NCBI RefSeq assembly: GCF_015354335.1
Contig: NZ_JADKYR010000006.1
Span: 1-64,000 of the forward strand
Direction of reading: 5' to 3'
Length of the DNA stretch: 64,000 nt
Source: Methylophilus sp. 13
GTDB taxonomy: Bacteria > Pseudomonadota > Gammaproteobacteria > Burkholderiales > Methylophilaceae
Shown: one piece after another, positions 26,375 to 35,143 of the stretch
Layout of the letters: each line of letters opens with the position of its first letter
Position numbering within the stretch: the first letter of the stretch is position 1
The notes under the pieces: model-generated
Told to the model about the DNA's origin: nothing
Databases searched by the model: none
What the model saw: only the letters and a program-made list of their open reading frames with translations
Program-made: the position numbers and the translations under genes

Positions 26375-26466
26375 TGCGGTAAATGGTAGCCCCGCTGTCA
26401 TCAGCAACTGCTTTTAGACCGGAAGCTTTGCGTCCCTGCTTTTCAGCAGGTTTGCCTTTTATAATG
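26375..26466 (-). ncRNA. c-di-GMP-I (GEMM) riboswitch
   Basis: Read on the minus strand: GGCAAACC, stem CCTGCT-GAAA-AGCAGG with a GNRA tetraloop, then GGGACGCAAAGC, TTCCGG, CTAA, and after a variable stem AGCGGGGCTACC. These are the conserved blocks of the Vibrio Vc2 aptamer, in order, including the tetraloop and the GGACGCAAAGC core. No obvious U-tract terminator follows, but GGCTTATGCCG / CGGCAAAGCC forms a strong hairpin at 26307-26331. Downstream gene is the EAL phosphodiesterase. Confidence 0.9.
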
Positions 26467-26644
26467 GTACTTAACAATAGGTGACAAGTTCATCAAACTT
26501 TGTAACGGTTGTCAATCCTCTCGACATTCAATACTGTATGTTTGTCATTAAAAAACCGCACACACATTTTTCTCAGCAACAATCCTGCCTTTTATCTCTG
26601 GCAAAAGGCGCTATTGGCAATCCACTGATGGATAGATTTCACTG
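26467..26644 (-). promoter_or_regulatory. Leader upstream of the riboswitch, with a TTGACA -35
   Basis: A perfect TTGACA is seen on the minus strand (26510-26515); 17 bp later the -10 would be TGAACT, which is weak. Otherwise no gene or terminator is seen between the cytochrome gene stop and the aptamer. Confidence 0.35.
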
Positions 26645-27925
26645 TCACTCATATGCCGAAGCGGGCAGTTTTCGAATGTCTGCAACGGCCTTCGCACTCG
26701 TCGGTTTAAGATTATGATTCCAGGCGGACTGCATAAAACTGACTAACTGCGCCACCTCAGTATCATTCAAGGTATGTCTGAACTTTGGCATATTGAAGGG
26801 TGCCGCCACCCCTTGCGGTTTGAGTTGAGGCGAGCCATTCAAAATGACATTAATGAGCGAGGACGGATCTGGATCCATCACAGCCGGGTTGCCCGCAAGC
26901 GGTGATAAATAAGGGGCAACCCCTTTACCCTCTTGTCCATGACAAGCTGCACAATATTGCTGATAAAGCCGGGCGCCAGGATAGGTTGTCAATGATTTGA
27001 ACTGAGCCAATGTCGCACCAGAATTGTATTTATACGTCGTTTGACCTTTATCGTTTGTCCCTTTGATTGTTTTCAAGTAGCTAGCGATGCCCGTTAAATC
27101 CTGGATAGTCATGCCTTCAGTACTGTTATTAATGACCGTAGTCATGGTGCCAAAAGCGGAGCTATGCTGATTGGCGCCTGATTTCAGATACACAAGAATA
27201 TCCGCCTCAGACCATCTGCCTAACCCGGTATTATGGTCCCCACGCAAGTTGGTGGCAGACCATCCTTCCAGGGTTTCTCCGCTTAAAAATTGATCCGATG
27301 CATGCGTCAGCCCTTTTTCCTGATAGGCAAATCCGCGTGGCGTGTGGCAAGCACCACAATGCCCAAGCCCCTGAACCAAATAAGCGCCACGATTCCAGCT
27401 GGCATCTTTTGATGCATCCGCTTGGTAACCATGCTTATCTAAAAACAGGCTATTCCAGATGGCCAAAGGGAACCTGTAATTCAGTGGCCAAGGAATCTCA
27501 TTCGCCCGGTTTGCTTGGCGCACCGGTTTCACGCCGTGCATGAAATATACATAGAGGGTGTGAATGTCGGCATCACTGACTTTGGCATAAGAAGGATATG
27601 GCATGGCCGGATAAAGATGATGACCATCTTTTGCCACCCCTCGCCGTAGTGCTTTGGCAAAGTCGGACTCGGTATATTTGCCGATGCCTGTCTCAGCATC
27701 AGGCGTAATGTTCGTCGTATAAATCGCGCCCACTGGCGTCAGCATGGGCAGCCCGCCGGCAAAGGCTTTGCCATGGGGCGCGGTGTGACAAGAGATGCAA
27801 TCGCCTACTCGCGCAAGATACTCCCCTTTTTTGATCTCTGCCGGATTGACGGCAAACACACTCAACGAAAATGTAAAGGTAAAGGCTGCGAAACCTATTT
27901 TCATCAAACCTGAGGCCATGTTCAT
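26645..27925 (-). CDS. Triheme membrane-linked cytochrome c, dehydrogenase subunit
   Basis: 426 residues with a signal peptide (to ~AVN, residue 27) and three CxxCH heme sites: CISCH (~44), CGACH (~190) and CAACH (~330). This is the architecture of the cytochrome subunit of membrane alcohol and aldehyde dehydrogenases (AdhB/IorB-associated). Receives electrons from the molybdenum hydroxylase encoded immediately upstream and passes them to ubiquinone or cytochrome c at the periplasmic face. Nine bases after the large-subunit stop; good AAGGAG site. Confidence 0.9.
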   Translation of the reverse strand: MNMASGLMKIGFAAFTFTFSLSVFAVNPAEIKKGEYLARVGDCISCHTAPHGKAFAGGLPMLTPVGAIYTTNITPDAETGIGKYTESDFAKALRRGVAKDGHHLYPAMPYPSYAKVSDADIHTLYVYFMHGVKPVRQANRANEIPWPLNYRFPLAIWNSLFLDKHGYQADASKDASWNRGAYLVQGLGHCGACHTPRGFAYQEKGLTHASDQFLSGETLEGWSATNLRGDHNTGLGRWSEADILVYLKSGANQHSSAFGTMTTVINNSTEGMTIQDLTGIASYLKTIKGTNDKGQTTYKYNSGATLAQFKSLTTYPGARLYQQYCAACHGQEGKGVAPYLSPLAGNPAVMDPDPSSLINVILNGSPQLKPQGVAAPFNMPKFRHTLNDTEVAQLVSFMQSAWNHNLKPTSAKAVADIRKLPASAYE

Positions 27926-27934
27926 GGTGACTCC

Positions 27935-30151
27935 TTATGCTTTTAGTTGATGTCCGATAGGTAGCTTGCGAATACGTTTGCCAGTCGCTGAGAACACGGC
28001 ATTTGCCAACGCAGCGCCAATCGCTGCAGTACCAGGTTCACCAATCCCCCCCGGCGCCTCAGCGCTTTTAATCAGGTGGACGTCAATAGCCGGTGCTTCA
28101 TTAATACGCAGCATACGGTAATCATTAAAGTTAGTTTGCTGTACACGACCATGCTCAATGGTAATTTCGTTGTATAGCACGGCCGTCAGGCCAAAAATAA
28201 CGCCCCCTTGAATTTGCGCAATCACGGTATCTGGATTCACGGTCATGCCACAATCGACAGCAGACACGACGCGGTCGACTTTAACCTCTCCCTGATCATT
28301 CACGGTGACATCGACCACCATGGCCAAGAAACTGCCAAAAGCATGCATCACAGAGACGCCGCGCCCTTGGCCTTTTGCTAATGGCTTGCCCCAATCACTC
28401 TTGCTCACCGCAAGTTGCAAGGCATTTTTCAATCTAGGCGTTTTACCGAGCAGATCCAAACGGTATTTCACCGGATCCACTTTCGCCAAATGCGCCAGTT
28501 CATCGATAAAACTCTCGACGACAAAAGTACCGCGTGTGGGACCAACCCCCCGCCAAAACGCGGTGGGTACATCCCGCGGCTCTACCCTAACGTAATCCAC
28601 ATACAGATTCGGCAAATCATATGGCGGCTCTGCCGACACTTCCACTGCATCCGGGTCTACCCCGTTTTTGACTAATGGGGGCGCAAAGCGGGCCATGATG
28701 GAGGAGCCAACAATACGGTGTGACCAAGCGACCGGCTTGCCGTTAGCATCCAATCCAGCTGAGATACGGTCAAAGTAATAGGGGCGGAACATGTCATGTT
28801 GAATATCTTCTTCCCGCGTCCAAATGACCTTGACCGGGCCCTTTACCAGCTTGGCAATTTTGACCGCCTGCACGACCCCATCAAACTCTAGTCGTCTGCC
28901 GAAACCACCGCCGATGAGGAAGTTATGCAACCTGACCTTTTCAACCGGAATGTTGAGCGTTTTGGCGGCCATGCCTTGGGCAAACGTCGGAATTTGCGTC
29001 CCTACCCAGAGATCGCAGCCAGAAGCGCTCACCTCCACAGTGCAATTCATGGGCTCCATCGTCGCATGTGCTAAAAAGGGTTGCTCATACTCCACACTCA
29101 GCGTTTTATCCGCTTTTTTGTAGGCACTGGTGGCATTGCCTTGCTTTTTAGCCACAGCCCCCGGTTTCTTGGACGCCTCACGCAGATCATTCACCAAATC
29201 ACTGGTTTTTACCGCAGTGCTGTTACCTTCATTCCATTGAATATCCAGTGCGCCCAAGCCGCGCTTGGCGGCCCAAGTATTCCTGGCTATCACGGCAACC
29301 GCATTATCTACCTTGACCACTTGCAGCACACCGGGCATTTTCAAGGCGCGGCTATCATCTACACTTGCCAGCGTCCCGCCGAACACAGGGCTGGTAGCGA
29401 TCACAGCAAACTTCACATTGTCAGGGTGGGCATCAATGCCAAACTTCGCCAGGCCATTTACTTTATCGGGCGTATCTAATCGCTTGGCAGCGGTGCCAAT
29501 GAGTTTGAAGTCTTTAGGGTCTTTGAGAGCGACTTGCTTGGGCACGGGCAGGGTGCTGGCCACTTTGACCAACTCCCCGTAACCCAGTTCTCGTCCAGAG
29601 GCATCGTGGTAAACCACGCCAGATTTTGCATAACAGGAAGATTCGGCTACTTTCCATTGCTGTGCAGCCGCGGCAATCAGCAATGACCGGCACACAGCAC
29701 CGGCCTGGCGCATGGGCTCCCACAAGGCACGGATGGAAGTTGAACCGCCCGTCACCTGCGCTCCGAGCAACGCATCTGCATACAGCTTTTCATTCGGGGG
29801 GGCATGTTCCAGTTTCACAGATGGGAGATCAACCTCCAACTCTTCTGCTAACAACATGGGAATAGACGTATAAACCCCCTGCCCCATTTCCACCTTGGGC
29901 ATGATCATGGTGACCTCGCCCTTAGTATCAATCTTGATGAATCCATTCGGGGCGAGCACATCCTTACCGGTTTCCAGCTCGCTATAAGGTTGGGTTTGCT
30001 TGCTTTGACCCAATGCAGGCAAACTGATACTCAGCAGCATCCCGCCAGCAGTGGTCGCACTTACCGTCGCGGCAATTTTAAGAAAATCACGTCGCGGAGG
30101 ATTGGAAACCGTATATTTGTCGGCCAAGCCCTGGATAAGCCCTTGTGACAT
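27935..30151 (-). CDS. Molybdenum hydroxylase large subunit (aldehyde dehydrogenase / IorB-like)
   Basis: 738 residues. A twin-arginine signal (RRDFLKIAATVSATTAGG) directs export of the folded protein. Xanthine-dehydrogenase-family molybdopterin-cytosine-dinucleotide domains follow: VEMGQGVYTSIPMLLAEELEV, GGGFGRRLEFDG, and the active-site region APGGIGEPGTAAIGAALANA with the catalytic Glu. The IorB/aldehyde-dehydrogenase branch has no fused FAD or Fe-S domain. With the 2Fe-2S subunit and the cytochrome it forms a periplasmic aldehyde or N-heterocycle oxidase; in a methylotroph, aldehyde oxidation is the likelier use, but the substrate is not readable. Confidence 0.9.
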   Translation of the reverse strand: MSQGLIQGLADKYTVSNPPRRDFLKIAATVSATTAGGMLLSISLPALGQSKQTQPYSELETGKDVLAPNGFIKIDTKGEVTMIMPKVEMGQGVYTSIPMLLAEELEVDLPSVKLEHAPPNEKLYADALLGAQVTGGSTSIRALWEPMRQAGAVCRSLLIAAAAQQWKVAESSCYAKSGVVYHDASGRELGYGELVKVASTLPVPKQVALKDPKDFKLIGTAAKRLDTPDKVNGLAKFGIDAHPDNVKFAVIATSPVFGGTLASVDDSRALKMPGVLQVVKVDNAVAVIARNTWAAKRGLGALDIQWNEGNSTAVKTSDLVNDLREASKKPGAVAKKQGNATSAYKKADKTLSVEYEQPFLAHATMEPMNCTVEVSASGCDLWVGTQIPTFAQGMAAKTLNIPVEKVRLHNFLIGGGFGRRLEFDGVVQAVKIAKLVKGPVKVIWTREEDIQHDMFRPYYFDRISAGLDANGKPVAWSHRIVGSSIMARFAPPLVKNGVDPDAVEVSAEPPYDLPNLYVDYVRVEPRDVPTAFWRGVGPTRGTFVVESFIDELAHLAKVDPVKYRLDLLGKTPRLKNALQLAVSKSDWGKPLAKGQGRGVSVMHAFGSFLAMVVDVTVNDQGEVKVDRVVSAVDCGMTVNPDTVIAQIQGGVIFGLTAVLYNEITIEHGRVQQTNFNDYRMLRINEAPAIDVHLIKSAEAPGGIGEPGTAAIGAALANAVFSATGKRIRKLPIGHQLKA

Positions 30152-30153
30152 AA

Positions 30154-30612
30154 CTAGACCCCTTCCTTAGCAGCCACCTTGATAGCGGCGCGTATACGTG
30201 GATAAGTGCCGCAGCGGCAAATATTACCGGCCATGGCGGCATCAATTTGCGCGTCATTCGGGTGAGGGTGCTGGTCAAGCAGCGCACAGGCAGACATGAT
30301 CTGGCCCGACTGACAATAACCACACTGCATCACCTCCAGATCTAGCCAGGCCTTTTGCACAGCCTGACCTGCGGAGGTTTCCCCAATCGCTTCTATGGTC
30401 GTAATCTTCTTGCCGCCAACAGCCGAAATGGGCAATACGCAGGAACGCGTTGCCTGACCATCCACATGAACTGTACACGCGCCGCACTGCGCGATGCCAC
30501 ATCCGAACTTGGTTCCGGTCAAGCCGATGATGTCTCTGATCACCCAAAGAAGAGGCATATCAGCGGGTGCATCCACTTGGTGGGTGGTGCCATTAATATT
30601 CAGGGTTGCCAT
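30154..30612 (-). CDS. 2Fe-2S subunit of the molybdenum hydroxylase
   Basis: 152 residues with the plant-type cluster [15 protein letters not shown] and the second cluster [12 protein letters not shown] ... NICRCGTY, the CoxS/IorA pattern. Transfers electrons from the Mo centre to the cytochrome. First gene of the three-gene operon, two bases before the large-subunit start, with AAGGAAGGAG upstream. No signal peptide; exported presumably by hitchhiking with the Tat-targeted large subunit. Confidence 0.93.
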   Translation of the reverse strand: MATLNINGTTHQVDAPADMPLLWVIRDIIGLTGTKFGCGIAQCGACTVHVDGQATRSCVLPISAVGGKKITTIEAIGETSAGQAVQKAWLDLEVMQCGYCQSGQIMSACALLDQHPHPNDAQIDAAMAGNICRCGTYPRIRAAIKVAAKEGV

Positions 30613-31004
30613 CTATGGCTCCTTCCTTGAAAACGTACGAATACTTGTGATTTTTATTATGAAATACGATTATTCATTGAAATAAATTAATTCACGAATA
30701 ACTCAAGAGTGAATTAATTTAAACCCCGAATCAAGTATAAATTTATGAAATTCTTGCCTAAAACAATTTTACCTTTTGCTTGTAAAGCGCCATTACGGAG
30801 TGTTGTTGATGGCACTCCTATTTTTTCGTCCCAACCTCTTAATTCATCTTTTTCATTAGACGATTTTTGTAATGCAAATAGTAAGTTTGGCTCAAGCCTA
30901 ATAAAGACGGTATTAGCGTTTTCATCTGGTTGGCTTAAAATCGATGTTGGCAATACTGCCCATAGTCGCATGCCTTGAGCCGGGTTCGATCCCCGCTGTA
31001 GTGG
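30613..31004. other. A+T-rich region at the start of the island
   Basis: No convincing gene. An inverted repeat with 12-base perfect arms AAATTAATTCAC / GTGAATTAATTT (30684-30720). Open frames on both strands between 30714 and 30978 overlap each other and neither resembles a known protein. A tRNA T-arm-like GGGTTCGATCCCC (30982-30994) lies next to the IS remnant. Confidence 0.5.
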
Positions 31005-31148
31005 TCAACCCATCCCGGACACCACGTTAAGTTTTTCTTCGGTGACGGCTGGTGCCAATCTCTCATTAAACTGATGTGGCCGTATCCAGTTATACCGGTG
31101 CATCAGATAGTGGCTGATATGCCGCCGTGCTTCTGACTTGCACCCCAT
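31005..31148 (-). pseudogene. IS3-family transposase, C-terminal remnant
   Basis: The minus strand encodes a 47-residue fragment containing EARRHISHYLMHRYN, WIRPHQFNERLAPA and EEKLNVVSGMG before a stop. This is the typical C-terminal end of an IS3-family integrase-core transposase (Y-N-x-x-R-P-H-Q-F-N). An in-frame TAG lies four codons upstream of the first Met, and nothing of the rest of the transposase or of terminal repeats is recognisable, so it is a decayed relic. Confidence 0.82.
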
Positions 31149-31292
31149 TTGCCATACCTATTAAAAGTCATGGCAGCAGGCTTTCCACTAAAGTTTGAAG
31201 AATCTTTCTAATACATCTTGATCACCAAATAACAGAGAGACGTTATCCTGGAATTTTTTAGTGAATAGATAGAAATAAGAGAGGCATGTAGA
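31149..31292. other. Non-coding A+T-rich spacer
   Basis: Between the IS remnant and the J-like gene; I see no gene, repeat or clear terminator here. Confidence 0.4.
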
Positions 31293-32660
31293 TCACAACC
31301 CCATTCTATTAAGCTGACTGTCCAACCGATAATCAATCGGCACAACCCCATAAGCCTCTTGTTCAGGAGGACTGAAGCACCATCTCTTCACGATTCTCAA
31401 AGACTCATTATCTAACCGTTCAAATCCGCTAGTCTTTTGAATTTCTGCACTGACAACTGCACCATTGGTACCCACTAAAAACTTTACTTCCGCTCGCCCC
31501 TCTTCTCCGAGCTCGCGAGATTCCTTAGGGTAAACAGGATTTTCCCTCTTGTCTGTTCCATTGCAAATTACTGGCATCTCGCTTAAAACAACCTCCTTTT
31601 GCATATTGGCTCGTTCAGATAATTCATGTGAAATGTAACCTGCTCCCTGGAAAAACATGACCACTAAAAAGGTATAAATAAAGTATCTGAACTGATAGAT
31701 AAATTTATTTTGTTTGGTAAGCAGATTTAAAAGAGGCCAAACAAACGTGCGGAAGGCAAGAGTAGCGAAAAACGCCCCGCCGGCTAATACAAATGAAATA
31801 GCATCTACCTTAACAGCAGAACTTATTAGCAATAGAAAACCAGCAGCAAGAGACGAGAAAATCATATCCTCTCTGGTAATAGGAAACTTTGATTCTGATG
31901 GTGACTTATAGTAACTTTTTAGCAAAGGAACATTGAGCTCATCACAAGTTATTTGCCATCTTTTTCGCGCAAGCAGATCCGACTTCGACAATAAGAAAAC
32001 AGGTAATCGAGTCTTTGTTTGCGCAAGATTTATGTTTTTCTGAGTGATTGCGGCTTGATAGTCGTCAGCAAGCTTTCTGAATCCTTCCAACCAGACTATC
32101 TCATTCTCTTGAAACTCCCGCAACGAGAATGCACGGCTGGTTGTCCAAGAGTAATAATTATCTAATGTAATAAATGTTAATAGCAGTGGATGATTAAAAG
32201 TGAAAATCCAGTTTAATATCTCAAGTTCGATTGCAGAGGATTCATCTAAAGAGTGAAACTGTAACTGATCTAGAAACCTCTGAGTCAATTGCTTTGCTGC
32301 CTGCTCATCACCTCTTCCAGCCAAATCAGTCAATTTAATCAAATACTTAAAAACCGGTAACTTTTCTTCATGTGAATGCGCTTTATCTGGCGCATCATCA
32401 GGATGCGACAATAGTGAATCTTCATTGTTTAGTGTCTGATTGGTAAATTGATCGGCCTCTAACGGATGGACATTTTTTTGCTCATGGTTCAAACGAAAAG
32501 TCTCATATTGGGCGAGAGCAATTTCGTACGCCTGTCTTATATTGCCGAATTCGACAGGATGCGTATCGGGACGAAAATGCTTAATCTGCTTGGCGTAAGC
32601 TTGCTTAATCTGCCTGATATCAGCATCACTCTCTATTCCTAATATTTGGTAAATATTCAT
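31293..32660 (-). CDS. J-like domain / membrane / TonB-C domain protein
   Basis: 455 residues from ATG 32660 (TAGGA upstream). Residues 1-~60 form a J-like domain (YQILGIESDADIRQIKQAYA...FGNIRQAYEIAL), but the HPD motif is RPD (HFRPDTHP), so stimulation of Hsp70 by the standard mechanism is doubtful. A middle soluble helical region of about 200 residues follows, then several membrane helices (~275-365: SLAAGFLLLISSAV, ISFVLAGGAFFATLAF, YFIYTFLVVMFFQGAGY). The last ~85 residues are a TonB C-terminal domain (NPVYPKESRELGEEGRAEVKFLVGTNGAVV...SGFERLDNESLRIVKRWCFSPP). It lies seven bases after hscC. Function unknown; a chaperone-linked envelope protein is inference. Confidence 0.82.
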   Translation of the reverse strand: MNIYQILGIESDADIRQIKQAYAKQIKHFRPDTHPVEFGNIRQAYEIALAQYETFRLNHEQKNVHPLEADQFTNQTLNNEDSLLSHPDDAPDKAHSHEEKLPVFKYLIKLTDLAGRGDEQAAKQLTQRFLDQLQFHSLDESSAIELEILNWIFTFNHPLLLTFITLDNYYSWTTSRAFSLREFQENEIVWLEGFRKLADDYQAAITQKNINLAQTKTRLPVFLLSKSDLLARKRWQITCDELNVPLLKSYYKSPSESKFPITREDMIFSSLAAGFLLLISSAVKVDAISFVLAGGAFFATLAFRTFVWPLLNLLTKQNKFIYQFRYFIYTFLVVMFFQGAGYISHELSERANMQKEVVLSEMPVICNGTDKRENPVYPKESRELGEEGRAEVKFLVGTNGAVVSAEIQKTSGFERLDNESLRIVKRWCFSPPEQEAYGVVPIDYRLDSQLNRMGL

Positions 32661-32667
32661 GATGGTC

Positions 32668-34368
32668 CTACCAAATTCCTTCACTTTCCAATGAGTTCAA
32701 AGCCATATTAAAAGCATCTCTTGCTTTTTTTATTTCCAAGAGATCTTGCTTTTCCAGCACTGAAATAAATTGAGTCAGCACCAAACGAACAGTGTTACGG
32801 CGCTCACCAAGGGACTGCTCATACAGTCGCTCCGCTCGTTCTACAAGGTAGCGATTTTCTTCTTGATCTCTGGGGTGAATTTTCAAAGCAGCCAACACTT
32901 TACGACGCTCCTCAAGCTCTTCTGGATCAACATGAGCGCCCAATTTGCTAATGATGAGACTTTTGTGAATGTTCGCTTTCTCAACATCAACATCCACCTC
33001 AAGCATTCCATTGATATCATATGTAAATCTTATGTCAGCCGAAATCTCACCTTTAGGCTTGGATGGAATATCTATTTCAATAGTGTCAAGTAAGACGTTT
33101 TTGCTACAGTCACGAGACTCCCCTTGAAAAACACGAATACTTAGCTGAGTCTGCCCGTCATGCGCAGTAAGGACAGATTGAACGCGACTGGCCGGTACGA
33201 CAATATTACGTTCAATAATGGGTAAAAACGTTAACCCCACCGGATTGTTCTGATAGTCATAATCAATGACTTCCGTCCCTAAAGTGTGAGGGCAAACATC
33301 AGTCAAAACAACTTCATCAAATACAATATTCCGGTCAATCAGTCCGGCACAGACTGCAGCCCCTAAAGCTATCGTTTGGTCAGGATCAATATACCTCGCA
33401 GGCAGGCGTCCAAACAATTGAGTCACCAACTTTCGAATGATCGCCATTCGCGTTGCACCACCTACCATCACCAACTCATCCAAATCACTCACGCGCAACC
33501 TTGCATCACGCAGAGCTCTCTCAATCGGAGTTCTCAATCGATCTAATAACCCTTTGCATGCTGCCTCGTACTCATCCAAATGTATCAATGCTGACTTCTG
33601 CACACCGTCTATAATCACGTCCAAAGTAATCTGTGGCTGTTCACTAAAACTACGTTTAGCATTTTCTGCAACAAATCGTATGGCGGATAGAGTGGATGGA
33701 TTTTGTTTTTGTGCATAACTCAGAGAGGCTTTTTCAGCAAATAAGCTCACTAGAACTTGAGTAAAATCATCTCCGCCTAAAAAGCTATCTCCTCCGGTAG
33801 CTCGAACCTCCATAATTCCATCAAATTTTTCGAGAATTGAGACGTCAAAAGTACCTCCTCCCAAATCAAAAATTAAAAACTTGGCTGCAGCCTCATAATC
33901 CTGAATGCCATGAAAAAGCGCAGCAGCAGTAGGCTCATTGATAAGTCGAAGTACATTTAAACCTGCCAATTGCCCTGCTAGCTTTGTTGCTTTTCGCTGG
34001 TTATCATTAAAATAAGCTGGTACTGAAATTACTACATCTTTAACTTCCACTCCAAGATAAGCTTCAGCATCTGATTTTAAGGCACGTAAGACCAGCGCGG
34101 ATAAGTCTTCTGGCTTGTATTCCCTTGCACCCAATTTTATTGATTGTTTGGTTCCCATGAGGCGTTTAAATGAATGTGCAGTCAAATTGGGAAATTTATA
34201 TAGTCTCTCACGAGCAGCGGCACCAATAAAAACAGTCCCAGTATCATCGACGCCTACAACTGAAGGTGTTAAAACTTTTCCCATAGCATTAGGAATCGCT
34301 TCTGGCTTTCCATCTTTCAAGTAACAAATGAGGCTGTTAGTAGTACCTAAATCAATCCCAAAAATCAT
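32668..34368 (-). CDS. hscC: Hsp70-family chaperone, HscC-like
   Basis: 566 residues starting MIFGIDLGTTNSLICYLKDG; the ATG at 34368 is chosen because the ATPase domain begins there, although the frame is open 66 bases further. Nucleotide-binding motifs: DLGTTNS, VISVPAYFNDNQRKATKLAGQLAGLNVLRLINEPTAAA-type (seen as VPAYFNDNQRKAT and INEPTAAAL), FDLGGGTFDVSIL, MVGGATRM. The substrate-binding domain is present but shorter than DnaK (about 640 aa), as in HscC (about 556 aa). A+T-rich compared with neighbours. Operon with the J-like protein gene. Confidence 0.9.
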   Translation of the reverse strand: MIFGIDLGTTNSLICYLKDGKPEAIPNAMGKVLTPSVVGVDDTGTVFIGAAARERLYKFPNLTAHSFKRLMGTKQSIKLGAREYKPEDLSALVLRALKSDAEAYLGVEVKDVVISVPAYFNDNQRKATKLAGQLAGLNVLRLINEPTAAALFHGIQDYEAAAKFLIFDLGGGTFDVSILEKFDGIMEVRATGGDSFLGGDDFTQVLVSLFAEKASLSYAQKQNPSTLSAIRFVAENAKRSFSEQPQITLDVIIDGVQKSALIHLDEYEAACKGLLDRLRTPIERALRDARLRVSDLDELVMVGGATRMAIIRKLVTQLFGRLPARYIDPDQTIALGAAVCAGLIDRNIVFDEVVLTDVCPHTLGTEVIDYDYQNNPVGLTFLPIIERNIVVPASRVQSVLTAHDGQTQLSIRVFQGESRDCSKNVLLDTIEIDIPSKPKGEISADIRFTYDINGMLEVDVDVEKANIHKSLIISKLGAHVDPEELEERRKVLAALKIHPRDQEENRYLVERAERLYEQSLGERRNTVRLVLTQFISVLEKQDLLEIKKARDAFNMALNSLESEGIW

Positions 34369-34548
34369 AATCGCGAACCTTAAACCAATTGTTGGTGACT
34401 CTCTAATATACGTTGATGCCCTTGCAATCAACACACTCTAAAATTCAGACTTTGCCAAAATAGATTGCTATTCAATAAGACTCTCATACTTTGCCAACAC
34501 CCTAAATCCTATTCTAGCCATCCAGTTTGTACTTTTTATATTTGTTAT

Positions 34549-34579
34549 AAAAAAATGGAGCCAATTCAATTGGCTCCAT
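34549..34579 (-). terminator. Terminator of ssb
   Basis: Minus-strand ATGGAGCCAATT-GA-ATTGGCTCCAT followed by TTTTTTT, about 33 bp after the ssb stop. Confidence 0.88.
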
Positions 34580-34611
34580 ATCCTTATTTACATAATAGCT
34601 TTTAGTCGACT

Positions 34612-35139
34612 CTAAAACGGAATATCGTCATCAAAATCGTCAAAATTGCCAGCAGGTTTGCTAGCAGGCTGGAAGGCATTGCGGTTTGCGCCGCCAGCGG
34701 CGTTACCGCCCATAGCAGGTTGCTGTTGGCGTGGTGGGGCCTGGTTGTAGTCGTCCATGCCGCCGCCTTGATCCATCTCACCGCCGTCATAGGAGGCGCT
34801 GCCGCCTTCACGGCCAGTGCCTAACATTTGCATCTGGTCGGCGACGATTTCGGTGCTGTAGCGGGTGACGCCATCTTTTTCCCATTTACGGGTTTGCAGG
34901 CGGCCCTCAATATATACCGGACGGCCTTTTTTCAGGTACTCGCCGGCGATTTCGGCCAAACGGCGGTACATGACGATGTTGTGCCATTCGGTTTTTTCCT
35001 GGCGTACGCCGGATTTGTCTTTCCAGTTTTCGGTGGTGGCAATACTGAAGTTAGCCACTGCCTCACCGTTTGGCATGTAGCGCACTTCAGGATCGCGCCC
35101 GAGATTGCCCATCAAAATCACTTTGTTGACTGATGCCAT
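34612..35139 (-). CDS. ssb: Single-stranded DNA-binding protein
   Basis: 175 residues. N-terminal OB fold ([55 protein letters not shown]), a Gly/Gln-rich linker (~115-160) and the conserved acidic tail [10 protein letters not shown] that recruits repair and replication proteins. Four bases after the MFS gene stop, so cotranscribed with it. Separated from divergent uvrA only by the MFS gene, the common proteobacterial layout. Confidence 0.97.
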   Translation of the reverse strand: MASVNKVILMGNLGRDPEVRYMPNGEAVANFSIATTENWKDKSGVRQEKTEWHNIVMYRRLAEIAGEYLKKGRPVYIEGRLQTRKWEKDGVTRYSTEIVADQMQMLGTGREGGSASYDGGEMDQGGGMDDYNQAPPRQQQPAMGGNAAGGANRNAFQPASKPAGNFDDFDDDIPF

Positions 35140-35143
35140 GGTG

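Noticed and set aside
26455-26462. TATAAA on the minus strand as the riboswitch promoter -10
   Set aside because: Transcription from it would begin inside the aptamer and remove its 5' conserved block.
26481-26717. Rightward 78-codon frame between the riboswitch and the cytochrome gene
   Set aside because: No ribosome site or homology, and it overlaps the 3' end of the cytochrome gene.
30714-30978. Overlapping open frames on both strands as a small gene
   Set aside because: Neither product resembles a known protein, both lack clear ribosome sites, and they overlap over nearly their full length in A+T-rich sequence.
30975-31007. tRNA gene suggested by CGGGTTCGATCCCCG
   Set aside because: Only a T-arm-like stem-loop with one mismatch is present; no anticodon arm, D arm or acceptor stem can be found on either side. 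At most a relic of an integration site.
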